In this document: piece after piece, positions 55,210 to 64,000 of the stretch | Layout: the number at the start of each line of letters is the position of its first letter | How positions within the stretch are numbered: the first letter of the stretch is position 1 | NCBI GenBank assembly: GCA_964475205.1 | Contig: CAYYVQ010000009.1 | Coordinates: 10,634-74,633 of the forward strand | Length of the DNA stretch: 64,000 nucleotides | Source of the DNA: CAYSRM01 sp964475205 | GTDB taxonomy: Bacteria > Verrucomicrobiota > Kiritimatiellia > UBA8416 > CAYSRM01 | Direction of reading: 5' to 3' | Notes under the pieces: generated by a model | Database searches by the model: none | What the model was told of the DNA's origin: nothing | What the model saw: only the letters and a program-made list of their open reading frames with translations | Program-made: the position numbers and the translations under genes

Positions 55210-57423
55210 ATGCCCGATAACGATGAATCATATATGTCCGCCGAACCTGATTCTGGTCTGTACCTGGTCCTGTTAAGCATACACGGACTGATACGAGGCA
55301 AAGACCTGGAACTCGGGCGGGATCCGGACACAGGCGGACAGGTAAAATACGTGGTGGAACTGGCGCGCGCGCTTGGCAGCCACCCTGACGTCTGGCGTGT
55401 TGATCTTCTTACAAGACAAATAATGGATTCCAGGGTGGACGACTCATACGCTCAACCTTTGGAAAAGATAAGCAACAACGTCTATATCCGTAGAATTACC
55501 TGCGGCCCGCGCAGATACCTCAGGAAAGAAAGCCTATGGCCGTATCTTGACGTTTTTGTTGACCAGTCCCTCCTCCATTTCCGGCAAGTAGGCAGACTGC
55601 CCAGCGTCATACATGGACACTACGCGGACGCCGGATATACCGGCGCACAGCTTGCCCGGCTCCTGAGCGTTCCTTTCATCTTCACAGGCCATTCCCTCGG
55701 ACGCGTTAAACTCCAGCGATTGCTCGACAGCGGCATGGACCGGGAGACAGTAGAAAAAAAATATTCAATCGGCCGAAGAATCGAGGCCGAAGAATATGCC
55801 CTGGACACTTCCGCGCTGGTAGTAACCAGCACAAAACAGGAAGTCAAGGAACAGTACGAGATATATGACCAGTACGCCCCTGAAAGAACTGAAGTCATTC
55901 CCCCAGGGATAAATCTGACAACCTTTTTCCCGCCGGGGTCGGATAAAAATCAGGAAACAGGCATACAGAAAAAAATCGATAAATTTCTCCACGATCCCGA
56001 AAAGCCGATGGTGTTCACCATTTCGCGCCCTGACGAAAAAAAGAACTTCCGCACCCTGATCGAAGCCTTTGGAGAAAACGATTACCTTCGCAAAAACTCC
56101 AACCTGGTAATAGTAGCCGGGGAAAGAGACGATATTCAGAAATTCGATGCCGGACGCCGCAAAGTTCTGACCAGGATACTTCTGCTCATAGACAAATACG
56201 ACCTGTATGGACATGCGGCCTTCCCAAAGCATCACGATCCCGAAGAAGTGCCGCAGATATACAGGCTGACCGCACAACGCAAAGGCGTATTCGTAAACGC
56301 GGCGCTCACCGAACCTTTCGGACTTACCCTCCTTGAAGCCGCAGCCTCCGGTGTGCCGGTAGTGGCAACAAACGACGGCGGCCCCAACGACATTATCGGC
56401 ACATGCAAAAACGGCTCTCTCATAGATCCGCTGAATTCAAAGCAGATCGGCGACGCAATTGAAGAGATCCTGAAAGACCGGGATAAATGGCGTGAATACT
56501 CCCAAAACGGAATAAAAGGCGTTAAAAAACATTTCTCATGGAAAGCGCACAGCAACAGATACATTAACCGGGTCAACAAACTGATGGACAAACAATATTA
56601 CGGACAGGATATTTTTATCCCGCAAAAGAGCCGCCTGACCAGGGTAGACAGACTTATCATTACAGATGTAGACAACACCCTGCTGGGAGACGACGAAGCT
56701 TTGGACAGAATGAAAAAACTGCTCAAGGAAAGCGACAACAACCTCGGCTTTGGAATAGCAACCGGCAGATACCTGAAAAGCGCAGTCGAAGTGTTAAAAG
56801 AACACGATTTCCCCACCCCGGATATTTTTGTTACCTCCGTAGGAACAGAAATCAACTACGGAAGCAAACTTGTGCCGGACAGGACATGGAAGAATCACCT
56901 GGATTATTTCTGGCAGCCTGACGAGATCAGGTCTTTGATGTCGGAAGTGCCCGGCCTCTCCCTTCAGGAAGATTCCAGGTGCCAGCGGGAATACAAGATA
57001 AGTTACGATGTAGATGAAACCGCCCTTTCTTACAGGGAAATAGTTCGGATCTTTAGAAGAAACAAAATCAAGGTTCGCGTCATATATTCGCATAAGGCTT
57101 TTCTGGATATCCTTCCAATTCGCGCATCAAAAGGGCTTGCCGTCCGTTACCTTTCCATTAAATGGGGAATCCCCATCGGCAAGATTCTAGTGGCGGGCGA
57201 CTCGGGGAATGACGAGGAAATGTTAAAGGGCAATACTCTGGGTGTAGTGGTCGGCAACTACAGCGACGAGCTGGATAAGCTGGACGGAGATCCCCGTGTG
57301 TATTTCGCAGAGGCTTCCTATGCCGACGGAATTATCGAAGGCGTTAGACACTACAACCTCCTGGGGAAAGTTGCTGTTCCTGAAGAAGACGCGGAACGAA
57401 AAAAAGAAAACAAGCGCAACTGA
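55210..57423 (+). CDS. Sucrose-phosphate synthase with HAD phosphatase domain
   Basis: 737 residues from ATG 55210, which has AAAGAGGAAT just before it. The N-terminal GT-B glucosyltransferase (about 20-480) has SIHGLIRGKDLELGRDPDTGGQ, IHGHYADAGYTGAQLA, FTGHSLGR and TEPFGLTLLEAAASG. A HAD domain (about 505-737) has LIITDVDNTLL and VAGDSGNDEEML. It makes sucrose-6-phosphate from UDP-glucose and fructose-6-phosphate; the HAD part may remove the phosphate, giving a one-protein route to sucrose, often an osmoprotectant. Stands alone in this window. Confidence 0.93.
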   Translation: MPDNDESYMSAEPDSGLYLVLLSIHGLIRGKDLELGRDPDTGGQVKYVVELARALGSHPDVWRVDLLTRQIMDSRVDDSYAQPLEKISNNVYIRRITCGPRRYLRKESLWPYLDVFVDQSLLHFRQVGRLPSVIHGHYADAGYTGAQLARLLSVPFIFTGHSLGRVKLQRLLDSGMDRETVEKKYSIGRRIEAEEYALDTSALVVTSTKQEVKEQYEIYDQYAPERTEVIPPGINLTTFFPPGSDKNQETGIQKKIDKFLHDPEKPMVFTISRPDEKKNFRTLIEAFGENDYLRKNSNLVIVAGERDDIQKFDAGRRKVLTRILLLIDKYDLYGHAAFPKHHDPEEVPQIYRLTAQRKGVFVNAALTEPFGLTLLEAAASGVPVVATNDGGPNDIIGTCKNGSLIDPLNSKQIGDAIEEILKDRDKWREYSQNGIKGVKKHFSWKAHSNRYINRVNKLMDKQYYGQDIFIPQKSRLTRVDRLIITDVDNTLLGDDEALDRMKKLLKESDNNLGFGIATGRYLKSAVEVLKEHDFPTPDIFVTSVGTEINYGSKLVPDRTWKNHLDYFWQPDEIRSLMSEVPGLSLQEDSRCQREYKISYDVDETALSYREIVRIFRRNKIKVRVIYSHKAFLDILPIRASKGLAVRYLSIKWGIPIGKILVAGDSGNDEEMLKGNTLGVVVGNYSDELDKLDGDPRVYFAEASYADGIIEGVRHYNLLGKVAVPEEDAERKKENKRN

Positions 57424-57524
57424 TCCAGAAATCTTTGTACGGATCCCTTTCTTGCCGCCCCCCATAACGTCTTAGCCCGAAACTTCCATGAGTTCTAAGT
57501 GCGGAAGCGTCAAGGCGCGGCGTG

Positions 57525-58988
57525 TCACTCTTTATCCTCGCCGCCATCTTTACCATTTAGAAATACATGTATGGTGGAAAACTCCTCAATAACAGGCAGG
57601 ATATAGCCCATGAGTCTGCCATAGCGCAAACCTGGGTCGGCATACACCAGGATAACAGGCAACTGCCCGCCGCCGGACATGGCATTGAGCCGTGACGCAA
57701 GGTGCTTGCCGCTGTCTACCGAATGTTTTTTTATGACCAGATCCGGCCAGACTTGATCCTTCTTCCAGGCCTGTTCAATCTGAATGAGAGTGGCGCTGAT
57801 TCCACCCTCTTTCGCCGTTTCAATATGCAGCTCCCAGGGTTGCGCAGGACGCTTTTCCCTGCTCAGGAACTTCTCGTCGGGAAGAAAGGCCTTGTAATAA
57901 AGATGACCCTCCGGCGGCGGCTCCACCCTGATTCCTTCAGGAATTTCAATCTCCGAGAGTCCGGCGCATATTGCTCTGATATCTTCCAGCCTCATCGAAT
58001 CGCCAAAACTTATTTCAAGGAAGGGATCATGACCCGAGCGGCTGATCTCGCTTAGACTTTTTATCAGCTTATCCGCTTTTTGTGTCTCCACAATTTCACG
58101 CTTACCCTCAACCAGCCTGAAACTGGCGCCTTTGCCGGGAACATTTTCAACGTGCAGCGACATGTCCCTGACTCTCTGCTTCCCGCCGGGATATTCAGGC
58201 ATGAACTTCAGTTCCACCAGGCCCCCTGCGGGAAATACATATTTTGAATTTACAACAAAAGTACGGTATACAGCTCCCTGGGGAGCTACTCTGGGCACAT
58301 CAAGAACGCTGTACGGTTCATTGTAGTTGCTGGCAATGGACCTGGGCCCGAAAGCCTCCGCCGCATATGCCATTCCGTTGGTTCCCGTCCTTACCATCAT
58401 TGAGCCTGTGAATACAAAACCCTTTTCAGGCGGCGGCTCTTCCGTTTCCGCATCGACCAGGAGTCGGCACAGCTTTACAGGCCCGATTTTGTCCGTGCTA
58501 TTAGTGTAGACAGCATCAATGACAACTCTCTCTCCTTTCGGCCAGAATTCGAGATTTTCGGGGTTTACAGGACGGCCGGGCTTCATTCCGATAAACTCCA
58601 ACGCCTTGTGAACATCGCCAGGCGACGCAAAAGAAATAAGCAGCGCTTCATAATCGTGCCCGCTCCTCCGGGATATAATGAAAAATTCCGGGGGAGAACC
58701 GCTGTCGTCCAACCCTGTGGCTTCCGCATAAACAGTAATAACTTTATTTTTCCTGTCGGCAAGGAGGCCCGGCAGCGCCAGCATGTCGCTGTTTTGCTTA
58801 TGCTTGCCTTTCGCTTCGCGAAACCAGTTGTCAACATAAACCTTGTTTCTTGCCCGCATTACCTCAAGCACATTGGTTTCATTCTCTGCGGCCGCCGGAG
58901 CAGCCTGCAGAACAGCCAAAACACCGAAAACTGCTGCAAGGATTTCAGTCATTGCCAGAACCTTGAATTGTGATCGTTTTTCTTTCAT
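57525..58988 (-). CDS. Exported protein with YdjY-like region
   Basis: 487 residues. A signal peptide ends near residue 33 (AAPAAAE). Residues about 100-145 (FIISRRSGHDYEALLISFASPGDVHKALEFIGMKPG) match the YdjY pattern. The C-terminus (LPVILVYADPGLRYGRLMGYILPVIEEF, then TIHVFL) resembles the end of an ExbD periplasmic domain. It is convergent with the sucrose-phosphate synthase and divergent from the GH127-like gene. No strong ribosome site. Function unknown; periplasmic. Confidence 0.75.
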   Translation of the reverse strand: MKEKRSQFKVLAMTEILAAVFGVLAVLQAAPAAAENETNVLEVMRARNKVYVDNWFREAKGKHKQNSDMLALPGLLADRKNKVITVYAEATGLDDSGSPPEFFIISRRSGHDYEALLISFASPGDVHKALEFIGMKPGRPVNPENLEFWPKGERVVIDAVYTNSTDKIGPVKLCRLLVDAETEEPPPEKGFVFTGSMMVRTGTNGMAYAAEAFGPRSIASNYNEPYSVLDVPRVAPQGAVYRTFVVNSKYVFPAGGLVELKFMPEYPGGKQRVRDMSLHVENVPGKGASFRLVEGKREIVETQKADKLIKSLSEISRSGHDPFLEISFGDSMRLEDIRAICAGLSEIEIPEGIRVEPPPEGHLYYKAFLPDEKFLSREKRPAQPWELHIETAKEGGISATLIQIEQAWKKDQVWPDLVIKKHSVDSGKHLASRLNAMSGGGQLPVILVYADPGLRYGRLMGYILPVIEEFSTIHVFLNGKDGGEDKE

Positions 58989-59199
58989 GAACTCAAAGAT
59001 ACATCATTACCAGGCCGGCCGCAATTTTAAAAGGCCTGAGACACCTGCGAAAATATCCGTGGTCTGCCCATGCGAGCTTGTCAAGATAATGCCACTTCTG
59101 ATATTGTCACTCGAATTAGGTCTGGAATCTTGATTCTGACGCATTAACCTGTTGTATAGATGCATCATACTGGATAATAGAGTTTGACGAGAAACAATC

Positions 59200-60900
59200 A
59201 TGGAAAAATACGAGAAATATGACCTCAAACACAGCGCTGAGCTGGCCTTGAACTATCTGACACGCATGGTAGACGTTGAGCGGGACTATCTGCCTTACTG
59301 GCTGATTCAAATCACAAAAGCTCCTGCGTGGGCAAAGCATTGCAGGGTTGACGATGCGGAACTGGTCGCAAGCTGGTATGAAGCCATTGTATGTACGCGG
59401 ATGGTTCTTGATACCCCGGAAGGAGAGGAAGCAAAAGAGGGTTTCAAGCGGCATATTTACAGCCATTGGCACACCGATGGCCTTCGTTACCACGAACCTT
59501 ATCCATGGACACACACAATCCATCATTCTTTTCATGAAGACAGCTATCTATTGCCTGCGCTGAATCGCATTATCGAGGTTGAACATGAATCAAGGGCGGA
59601 GGAATTAGCCGCAGGGCTGGTTCGCGCATTAAGAAAACTTGTATATCACCGGAAACGACGCTGCTTCTGGTCGGGGGACATGCCGATAGCTGAGAAAGTC
59701 TATGAATTTCCGAATGATATCTACCTGAAAGACCGTGGCTTCGACTTCTCCTGCGTTACAGGACGGGGAGAACAATCCATAAGGAACGCCATAATGCTGC
59801 ACGGCCTTGTCAGGCACTGGCAGATCACGGGCGATAAGGTCAGCCTGGATCTGGCCGAGGGAATTGCCAATCATCTTCTCGGACAATCTCGATATTTCAA
59901 CTACAAAGGAGAATTTTTCGGGCATGTTCACTCCGCAATGTGGGCTGCCGCCGGCCTGGTTTTGCTGGGAAGACTTCGGGAAAATGAGCGATATATCAAA
60001 TGGGGCCGAATGATATACGATTATGTAAAGTCTCTGTCTTCAGAATTCGGCTGGGTTCCGGAGTATGCCCAACTGCACCCGATGGCCGAAGAACATTGTG
60101 AAACCTGCTGTATAAGGGATATGATCCTGTGCGGATTTGAATTGATAGACGCCGGCGACGACAAACCCTATGATCTGATCAACCGCTATGCGCGAAACCA
60201 ACTCTATGAGCAACAGATCAAGACCGGCGGTTTTGTAGGTGTTGATAACGATCGCAAGCCCGAGGAACCCGGCATTACCTATCAAAACATCGACCAGCGT
60301 GTTGTCGGGGGCTGGACAGGGGGTGGCGAACCTGCCAGCATATCGCTCTCACGGTTCCGTTCTATTGCAGGTTGTTGTGTAGGCACCGCTCCACAGGCCT
60401 TGCACCAGGTCTGGAGCAGGATCATGGAAGACCGCGAAAGCCGCATTTTTGTCAACTTCCCGATTTCTTATTCGGGAGACCTGGGCAAAGTTGAAATCGG
60501 CTATCCAAACGAAGGACTGTTAAAGGTGGAATGCGGAAAACCTGGAAAGTATGCGATCCGCCTTTATGATTTCATGGGCGATGATTTTGTTCTCTCTGTA
60601 AACGAAACCCAGATTTCTCCTCACATTGATAATGGGTGCGCGGTTATTGAAGGGATGAAGAAAGGGGATCAGATCCGACTTACGCATACATTGGAGTCTC
60701 ATACAACTCATGAAAGGGTGCGTGGACAGGACATGGACATTAAATGGAAAGGCAGTGATGTAGTTGAAGTTTCTCCCCCCGGGGAACCGCTTCGGTTGTA
60801 CCAGCGCAAGCTCGGGGTTCCAAAAGACATCCCGCCTCCCCCGAAAATATCTGAAGAAGTGACCTGTATAGACGCAGCCCCGACCGAACAGAAACGATAA
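59200..60900 (+). CDS. GH127/DUF1680-like alpha/alpha-barrel glycosidase-type protein
   Basis: 566 residues, no signal peptide, so cytoplasmic. Helical (alpha/alpha)6-type pattern. HCETCC at 299-304 and GCC at 391-393 correspond to the Glu/Cys and Cys-Cys zinc and catalytic residues of GH127 beta-L-arabinofuranosidases (E-x-C and CC). The overall sequence is otherwise distant and the substrate is not predictable. The start at 59200 has only a weak ribosome site. It may degrade plant-type or algal sugars, in line with the rhamnose genes nearby. Confidence 0.6.
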   Translation: MEKYEKYDLKHSAELALNYLTRMVDVERDYLPYWLIQITKAPAWAKHCRVDDAELVASWYEAIVCTRMVLDTPEGEEAKEGFKRHIYSHWHTDGLRYHEPYPWTHTIHHSFHEDSYLLPALNRIIEVEHESRAEELAAGLVRALRKLVYHRKRRCFWSGDMPIAEKVYEFPNDIYLKDRGFDFSCVTGRGEQSIRNAIMLHGLVRHWQITGDKVSLDLAEGIANHLLGQSRYFNYKGEFFGHVHSAMWAAAGLVLLGRLRENERYIKWGRMIYDYVKSLSSEFGWVPEYAQLHPMAEEHCETCCIRDMILCGFELIDAGDDKPYDLINRYARNQLYEQQIKTGGFVGVDNDRKPEEPGITYQNIDQRVVGGWTGGGEPASISLSRFRSIAGCCVGTAPQALHQVWSRIMEDRESRIFVNFPISYSGDLGKVEIGYPNEGLLKVECGKPGKYAIRLYDFMGDDFVLSVNETQISPHIDNGCAVIEGMKKGDQIRLTHTLESHTTHERVRGQDMDIKWKGSDVVEVSPPGEPLRLYQRKLGVPKDIPPPPKISEEVTCIDAAPTEQKR

Positions 60901-60997
60901 TCTGCCGAACCAGAGGTTCGGCGCCACATCAGCAATACGCCTTGCCTTCGCGCAATATGTTCTGCTAATTTGTCCTTCTTTAGATGGGAGAAAAAAC

Positions 60998-62278
60998 ATG
61001 TTGGACATAAAACTGTTTCGGGAAAACCCCGATATCGTCGTTGACGCCGTCAGGCAGCGAAACGGCGACACATTGATTGTTGAACAGGTCATCAAGCTCG
61101 ACACGGAACGGCGGGGAACACTCTCCGAAGTTGAATCCCTCAAAAACGAGCGCAACCGCGCCTCAAAAGAGATAGGCCTGAAGAAAAAAGAAGGCAAAGA
61201 CACCTCTGAAAAACAGGCCGAAGTGCGGCAGCTTGGCGAGAGAATCGCCGGCATTGACGAACAGTTAAGACGCATAGAGGCCAGACTTCAGACCGCCCTG
61301 CTGAAGATACCGAACATCCCCCACTCTTCCACGCCCAGGGGCAAGGACGAATCCGGAAACGTGGAACTCAGAAAGCACGGAACCCCTCGGGAATTCAGCT
61401 TCGAGCCCAAATCACACGTCGAAATAGGAGAAAGATTGGGAATCCTGGACCTGGCGGCAGCCGCCGAGATGAGCGGAAGCGGGTTCCCACTCTTTATCGG
61501 CAACGGAGCAAAACTGCAGCGGGCGCTTATATCATTCATGCTTGATCTTCATACCATGGAACACGGCTATACCGAGATCCGTCCGCCGCTGCTGTGCAAT
61601 TCAACGGCAATGACCAGCTCAGGCCAACTCCCGAAAATGGCCGAGGATATGTACAAGGTGGAAGACGATGAACTGTACCTGGTACCGACAGCGGAAGTGC
61701 CGCTTACAAATCTTTTCCTGAACAGGGAAATCGACCGACCGCTGCCTTTGTGCTTCACGGCATACACCCCATGCTTCCGCAGGGAGGCAGGCGCCGCAGG
61801 CAAACAAACGCGGGGAATCATCCGGGTCCACCAGTTCGACAAAGTGGAAATGTATAAATTCGTAGACCCGGCCGAGTCATATAACGAATTGGAAACACTG
61901 CTGAATAATGCCGAGGATGTGCTGGTCAAACTCGGCCTTCCCTACCGGGTGCTGGAATTGTGCACCGGCGATATCAGTTTTGCCGCGGCAAAATGCTACG
62001 ATGTCGAGCTTTGGGCGCCCGGCCAGAACGACTGGCTGGAGGTGTCTTCATGCAGCAATTGCGAAGACTTCCAGGCAAGACGCGGGGGCATCCGCTACAG
62101 GGATAAAAACCGGAAGCTCCAGTATCCGCATACGCTGAACGGCTCAGGAGTTGCGCTCTCACGTCTCGTTGTGGCCATCCTGGAGAATTTTCAGCAGGCC
62201 GACGGTTCGGTAACCCTTCCAGCAGCAATAGTCCCATATATGGGCGGGGTAAAGGTGCTCAAGCCGTCAGCCGGTTAG
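60998..62278 (+). CDS. serS: Seryl-tRNA synthetase
   Basis: 426 residues, the usual bacterial length. Begins MLDIKLFRENPD; a coiled-coil arm (about 28-105), the class-II motif 2 region (AYTPCFRREAGAAGKQTRG, IRVHQFDKVEMY) and motif 3 (NGSGVALSRLVVAILENFQ), with TAEVPLTN in the serine site. GGGAGA precedes the ATG. It charges tRNA-Ser with serine. Followed by tilS. Confidence 0.98.
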   Translation: MLDIKLFRENPDIVVDAVRQRNGDTLIVEQVIKLDTERRGTLSEVESLKNERNRASKEIGLKKKEGKDTSEKQAEVRQLGERIAGIDEQLRRIEARLQTALLKIPNIPHSSTPRGKDESGNVELRKHGTPREFSFEPKSHVEIGERLGILDLAAAAEMSGSGFPLFIGNGAKLQRALISFMLDLHTMEHGYTEIRPPLLCNSTAMTSSGQLPKMAEDMYKVEDDELYLVPTAEVPLTNLFLNREIDRPLPLCFTAYTPCFRREAGAAGKQTRGIIRVHQFDKVEMYKFVDPAESYNELETLLNNAEDVLVKLGLPYRVLELCTGDISFAAAKCYDVELWAPGQNDWLEVSSCSNCEDFQARRGGIRYRDKNRKLQYPHTLNGSGVALSRLVVAILENFQQADGSVTLPAAIVPYMGGVKVLKPSAG

Positions 62279-62290
62279 CGCCCATTGTTC

Positions 62291-63739
62291 ATGCACGGAA
62301 AAGATTCACAACTGGTCAGAAAGATACACAAAAATATCCGGGAAAAACGCCTGGCTGACCAAGGCGCGCGCATAGTGGTTGGAGTATCCGGCGGCGCAGA
62401 TTCCATGGCGCTGCTGTATATAATGGAAGAGCTGGCCGAAAAACTCAACCTGGAGCTCATTGTTGCCCACTTGAACCACCACATCAGGGGCAAAGAAGCC
62501 GACAAAGACGAAGCCTTCGTGTTCGAAGCTGCACGCAACATGGGCCTGCAATTCGTCGCAGGATCATCTTACGTCAGACGGATTGCCTCCCGCCGCAGCA
62601 TATCCCTCGAGATGGCCGCAAGAAAAGCAAGATACAGGTTCCTGGGCAAAACAGTGCGGACAACCGATTCCTCCTGCGCGGCGCTTGCGCATACCGCCGA
62701 TGACCAGGTGGAGAATTTGATCCTGAAACTTTCCCGCGGATCAGGACTTCGCGGTCTTTCCGGAATGGACTGGAAATCGCTGCCCGCAGGTTTCCCCGTT
62801 ATCCGGCCGCTGCTCAATGTTTACAAGAAAGAACTGATCGGTTTCCTCAGACGAAGAGATATGGGCTGGCGCGAAGACGCTTCAAACAAGGACCTCAAAA
62901 TAATGCGTAACGCTGTAAGACATGAAATCATCCCGACCCTGGAATCACGGCTGAATCCTTCGTTCAAGGAAACCGTCAGACGAAATATGGATATTCTGCG
63001 CGAAGAAAACAACTGGCTGCGTGATCTGGCCTCACAGCTCCTACGCAGATGCACCGGCGCCCCGGAAAAAACCGGCCGCCCCCCGCTCAACATCCAGGAA
63101 CTGAAAAAGCTGTCCCCTGCTGAACTCAGGAGGGTTATCCATTTGTGGATTGTCCGCGCAAAAATCGCTGACGAAAGCCCGGATTGCGCCACTGTAGCTC
63201 GAATAGAAAAACTTGTTGGAAGCAAAAAAGGAACCGGCACGGTTCCCCTCGGCAATGGTTGCCGCATCAAAAGGGTCTATGACACGCTCAAGATCGAAAA
63301 CTGCACAGGAAAGAACAGCATTGTATCAAGCCGTGGCAGGTCTTGGGCCGTAACTATTTTTATTCCCGGCCGGACACTATTGCCATGCACCAGGCTGAAA
63401 ATAACCGCCCGGAAAGAAACCGGCCTGTCGCTGGATAAATCAGGAAATATCGGCTGCCCTCCCCTTTCAGCCACGATCTCGCTTGAAAAACTGGGGAATA
63501 GAAAACTGACTGCCCGAACATGGAGAAAAGGCGACCGCATAAGCCCCACCGGTATGAACGGCTCGAAAAAGGTGCAGGACATATTTGTCGATAACAAGGT
63601 CCCCCCAGAACAGAGAAAAACTATTCCCCTGGTTGTCTGTGAAAATGAACTTATCTGGCTTCCCGGCTATTCCGTAGCACGCAACTGGACAGTAAAAGAT
63701 CCCTCCCGCCCGAATATCCAGCTTTTTCTCAGCGAATAA
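62291..63739 (+). CDS. tilS: tRNA(Ile)-lysidine synthetase
   Basis: 482 residues from ATG 62291 (TTG 62285 also in frame). The PP-loop SGGADS is in VVGVSGGADSMALLY, with HLNHHIRG and HTADDQVENLIL as downstream motifs, then a middle domain and the C-terminal TilS-C region (KVQDIFVDNKVPPEQRKTIP). It modifies the wobble base of tRNA-Ile (CAU) to lysidine, allowing AUA decoding. Twelve bases after serS; probably one operon. Confidence 0.96.
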   Translation: MHGKDSQLVRKIHKNIREKRLADQGARIVVGVSGGADSMALLYIMEELAEKLNLELIVAHLNHHIRGKEADKDEAFVFEAARNMGLQFVAGSSYVRRIASRRSISLEMAARKARYRFLGKTVRTTDSSCAALAHTADDQVENLILKLSRGSGLRGLSGMDWKSLPAGFPVIRPLLNVYKKELIGFLRRRDMGWREDASNKDLKIMRNAVRHEIIPTLESRLNPSFKETVRRNMDILREENNWLRDLASQLLRRCTGAPEKTGRPPLNIQELKKLSPAELRRVIHLWIVRAKIADESPDCATVARIEKLVGSKKGTGTVPLGNGCRIKRVYDTLKIENCTGKNSIVSSRGRSWAVTIFIPGRTLLPCTRLKITARKETGLSLDKSGNIGCPPLSATISLEKLGNRKLTARTWRKGDRISPTGMNGSKKVQDIFVDNKVPPEQRKTIPLVVCENELIWLPGYSVARNWTVKDPSRPNIQLFLSE

Positions 63740-64000
63740 AATCCTCATCCCGATCCTCATCTTTCCCCTCTCTTCCCATCCATGCCCATTCGTGTCCATT
63801 CGTGGTTCAAAACTCTTTTCTTTCCCCCTCTCCTCCTGATCCCCCAAAAATCCACGTCCCGATCCTTGTCCCTCCCCAATCCTCGTCCCGATCCTTGTCC
63901 CGATCCTCATCTTTCCCCTCTTCCATTCGTGTCCATTCGTGGTTCAACCTGAATCCGGCAGTAGAAAACCACTAATGGACACTAAATAGCACTAATGTTT
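63740..64000. repeat. Cluster of dispersed simple repeats
   Basis: No gene. Contains several copies of 'cccgatcctcatctttcccc' and 'cgatccttgtccc', two copies of the 'cgtgtccattcgtggttcaa' repeat (63789-63838, 63924-63947), and 'cactaatggacacta' near 63970. Related strings occur at 41586 and 55012-55107. Confidence 0.8.

Overview
The window looks like a scaffold from an uncultured Gram-negative bacterium. Signal peptides, a lipobox, ExbB/ExbD motor proteins, an outer-membrane-type beta-barrel and TPR export proteins show a two-membrane envelope. Large MoxR/DUF58/VWA clusters, alpha/alpha-toroid proteins, a PA14-containing giant protein and dispersed 'ccagcat' and 'cattcgtggttca' repeats suggest the PVC superphylum (Lentisphaerae/Kiritimatiellota-like). 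That placement is inference, not proven. A run of 100 Ns at 26381-26480 marks a scaffold gap inside a tandem repeat.

Layout. (1) 1-7826, minus strand: lipoprotein, 963-aa exported protein, MoxR ATPase, DUF58 protein and a BatA-like VWA membrane protein that runs off the left edge. (2) 7827-9828: gene-poor, with a DUF4160-DUF2442 pair and a truncated ECF sigma factor remnant. (3) 9829-18616: an exopolysaccharide locus. It has a TPR/NodB-like/beta-barrel fusion facing a large membrane-anchored NodB-like/TPR protein and a HAS/NodC/PgaC-type GT2 synthase. (4) 18815-22351: response regulator, RecA/KaiC-like ATPase, ExeA-like ATPase, small membrane protein and HAD phosphatase. (5) 22360-22711: a MITE with IS1380-type ends. 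(6) 22758-26260: corrinoid adenosyltransferase, L-rhamnose isomerase and rhamnulokinase. (7) 26583-41490: a second, larger MoxR module (MoxR, DUF58, two VWA membrane proteins, a 2262-aa PA14/coiled-coil protein, a secreted toroid protein), closed by a clear terminator. (8) 42110-54991: two TPR periplasmic proteins, ExbB, two ExbD, then three paralogous TonB-like/toroid fusions with mutL inserted between the first and second. (9) 55210-63739: sucrose-phosphate synthase, an exported YdjY-like protein, a GH127-like protein, SerS and TilS. (10) 63740-64000: simple dispersed repeats.

The most interesting system is 26583-54991. A MoxR chaperone-type ATPase and VWA proteins that span the inner membrane lie next to an ExbB/ExbD proton-driven motor. 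The proteins placed where TonB would be have a cytoplasmic head, one membrane helix and a Pro/Glu-rich TonB-like linker, but end in an alpha/alpha-toroid (prenyltransferase/squalene-cyclase fold) instead of a TonB C-terminal domain. The three fusions share nearly identical 5' ends and mosaic 3' ends, a pattern of recent gene conversion. A reduced sister module lies at 1-7826. The function of either is not known to me; an energised envelope-spanning machine is a hypothesis.
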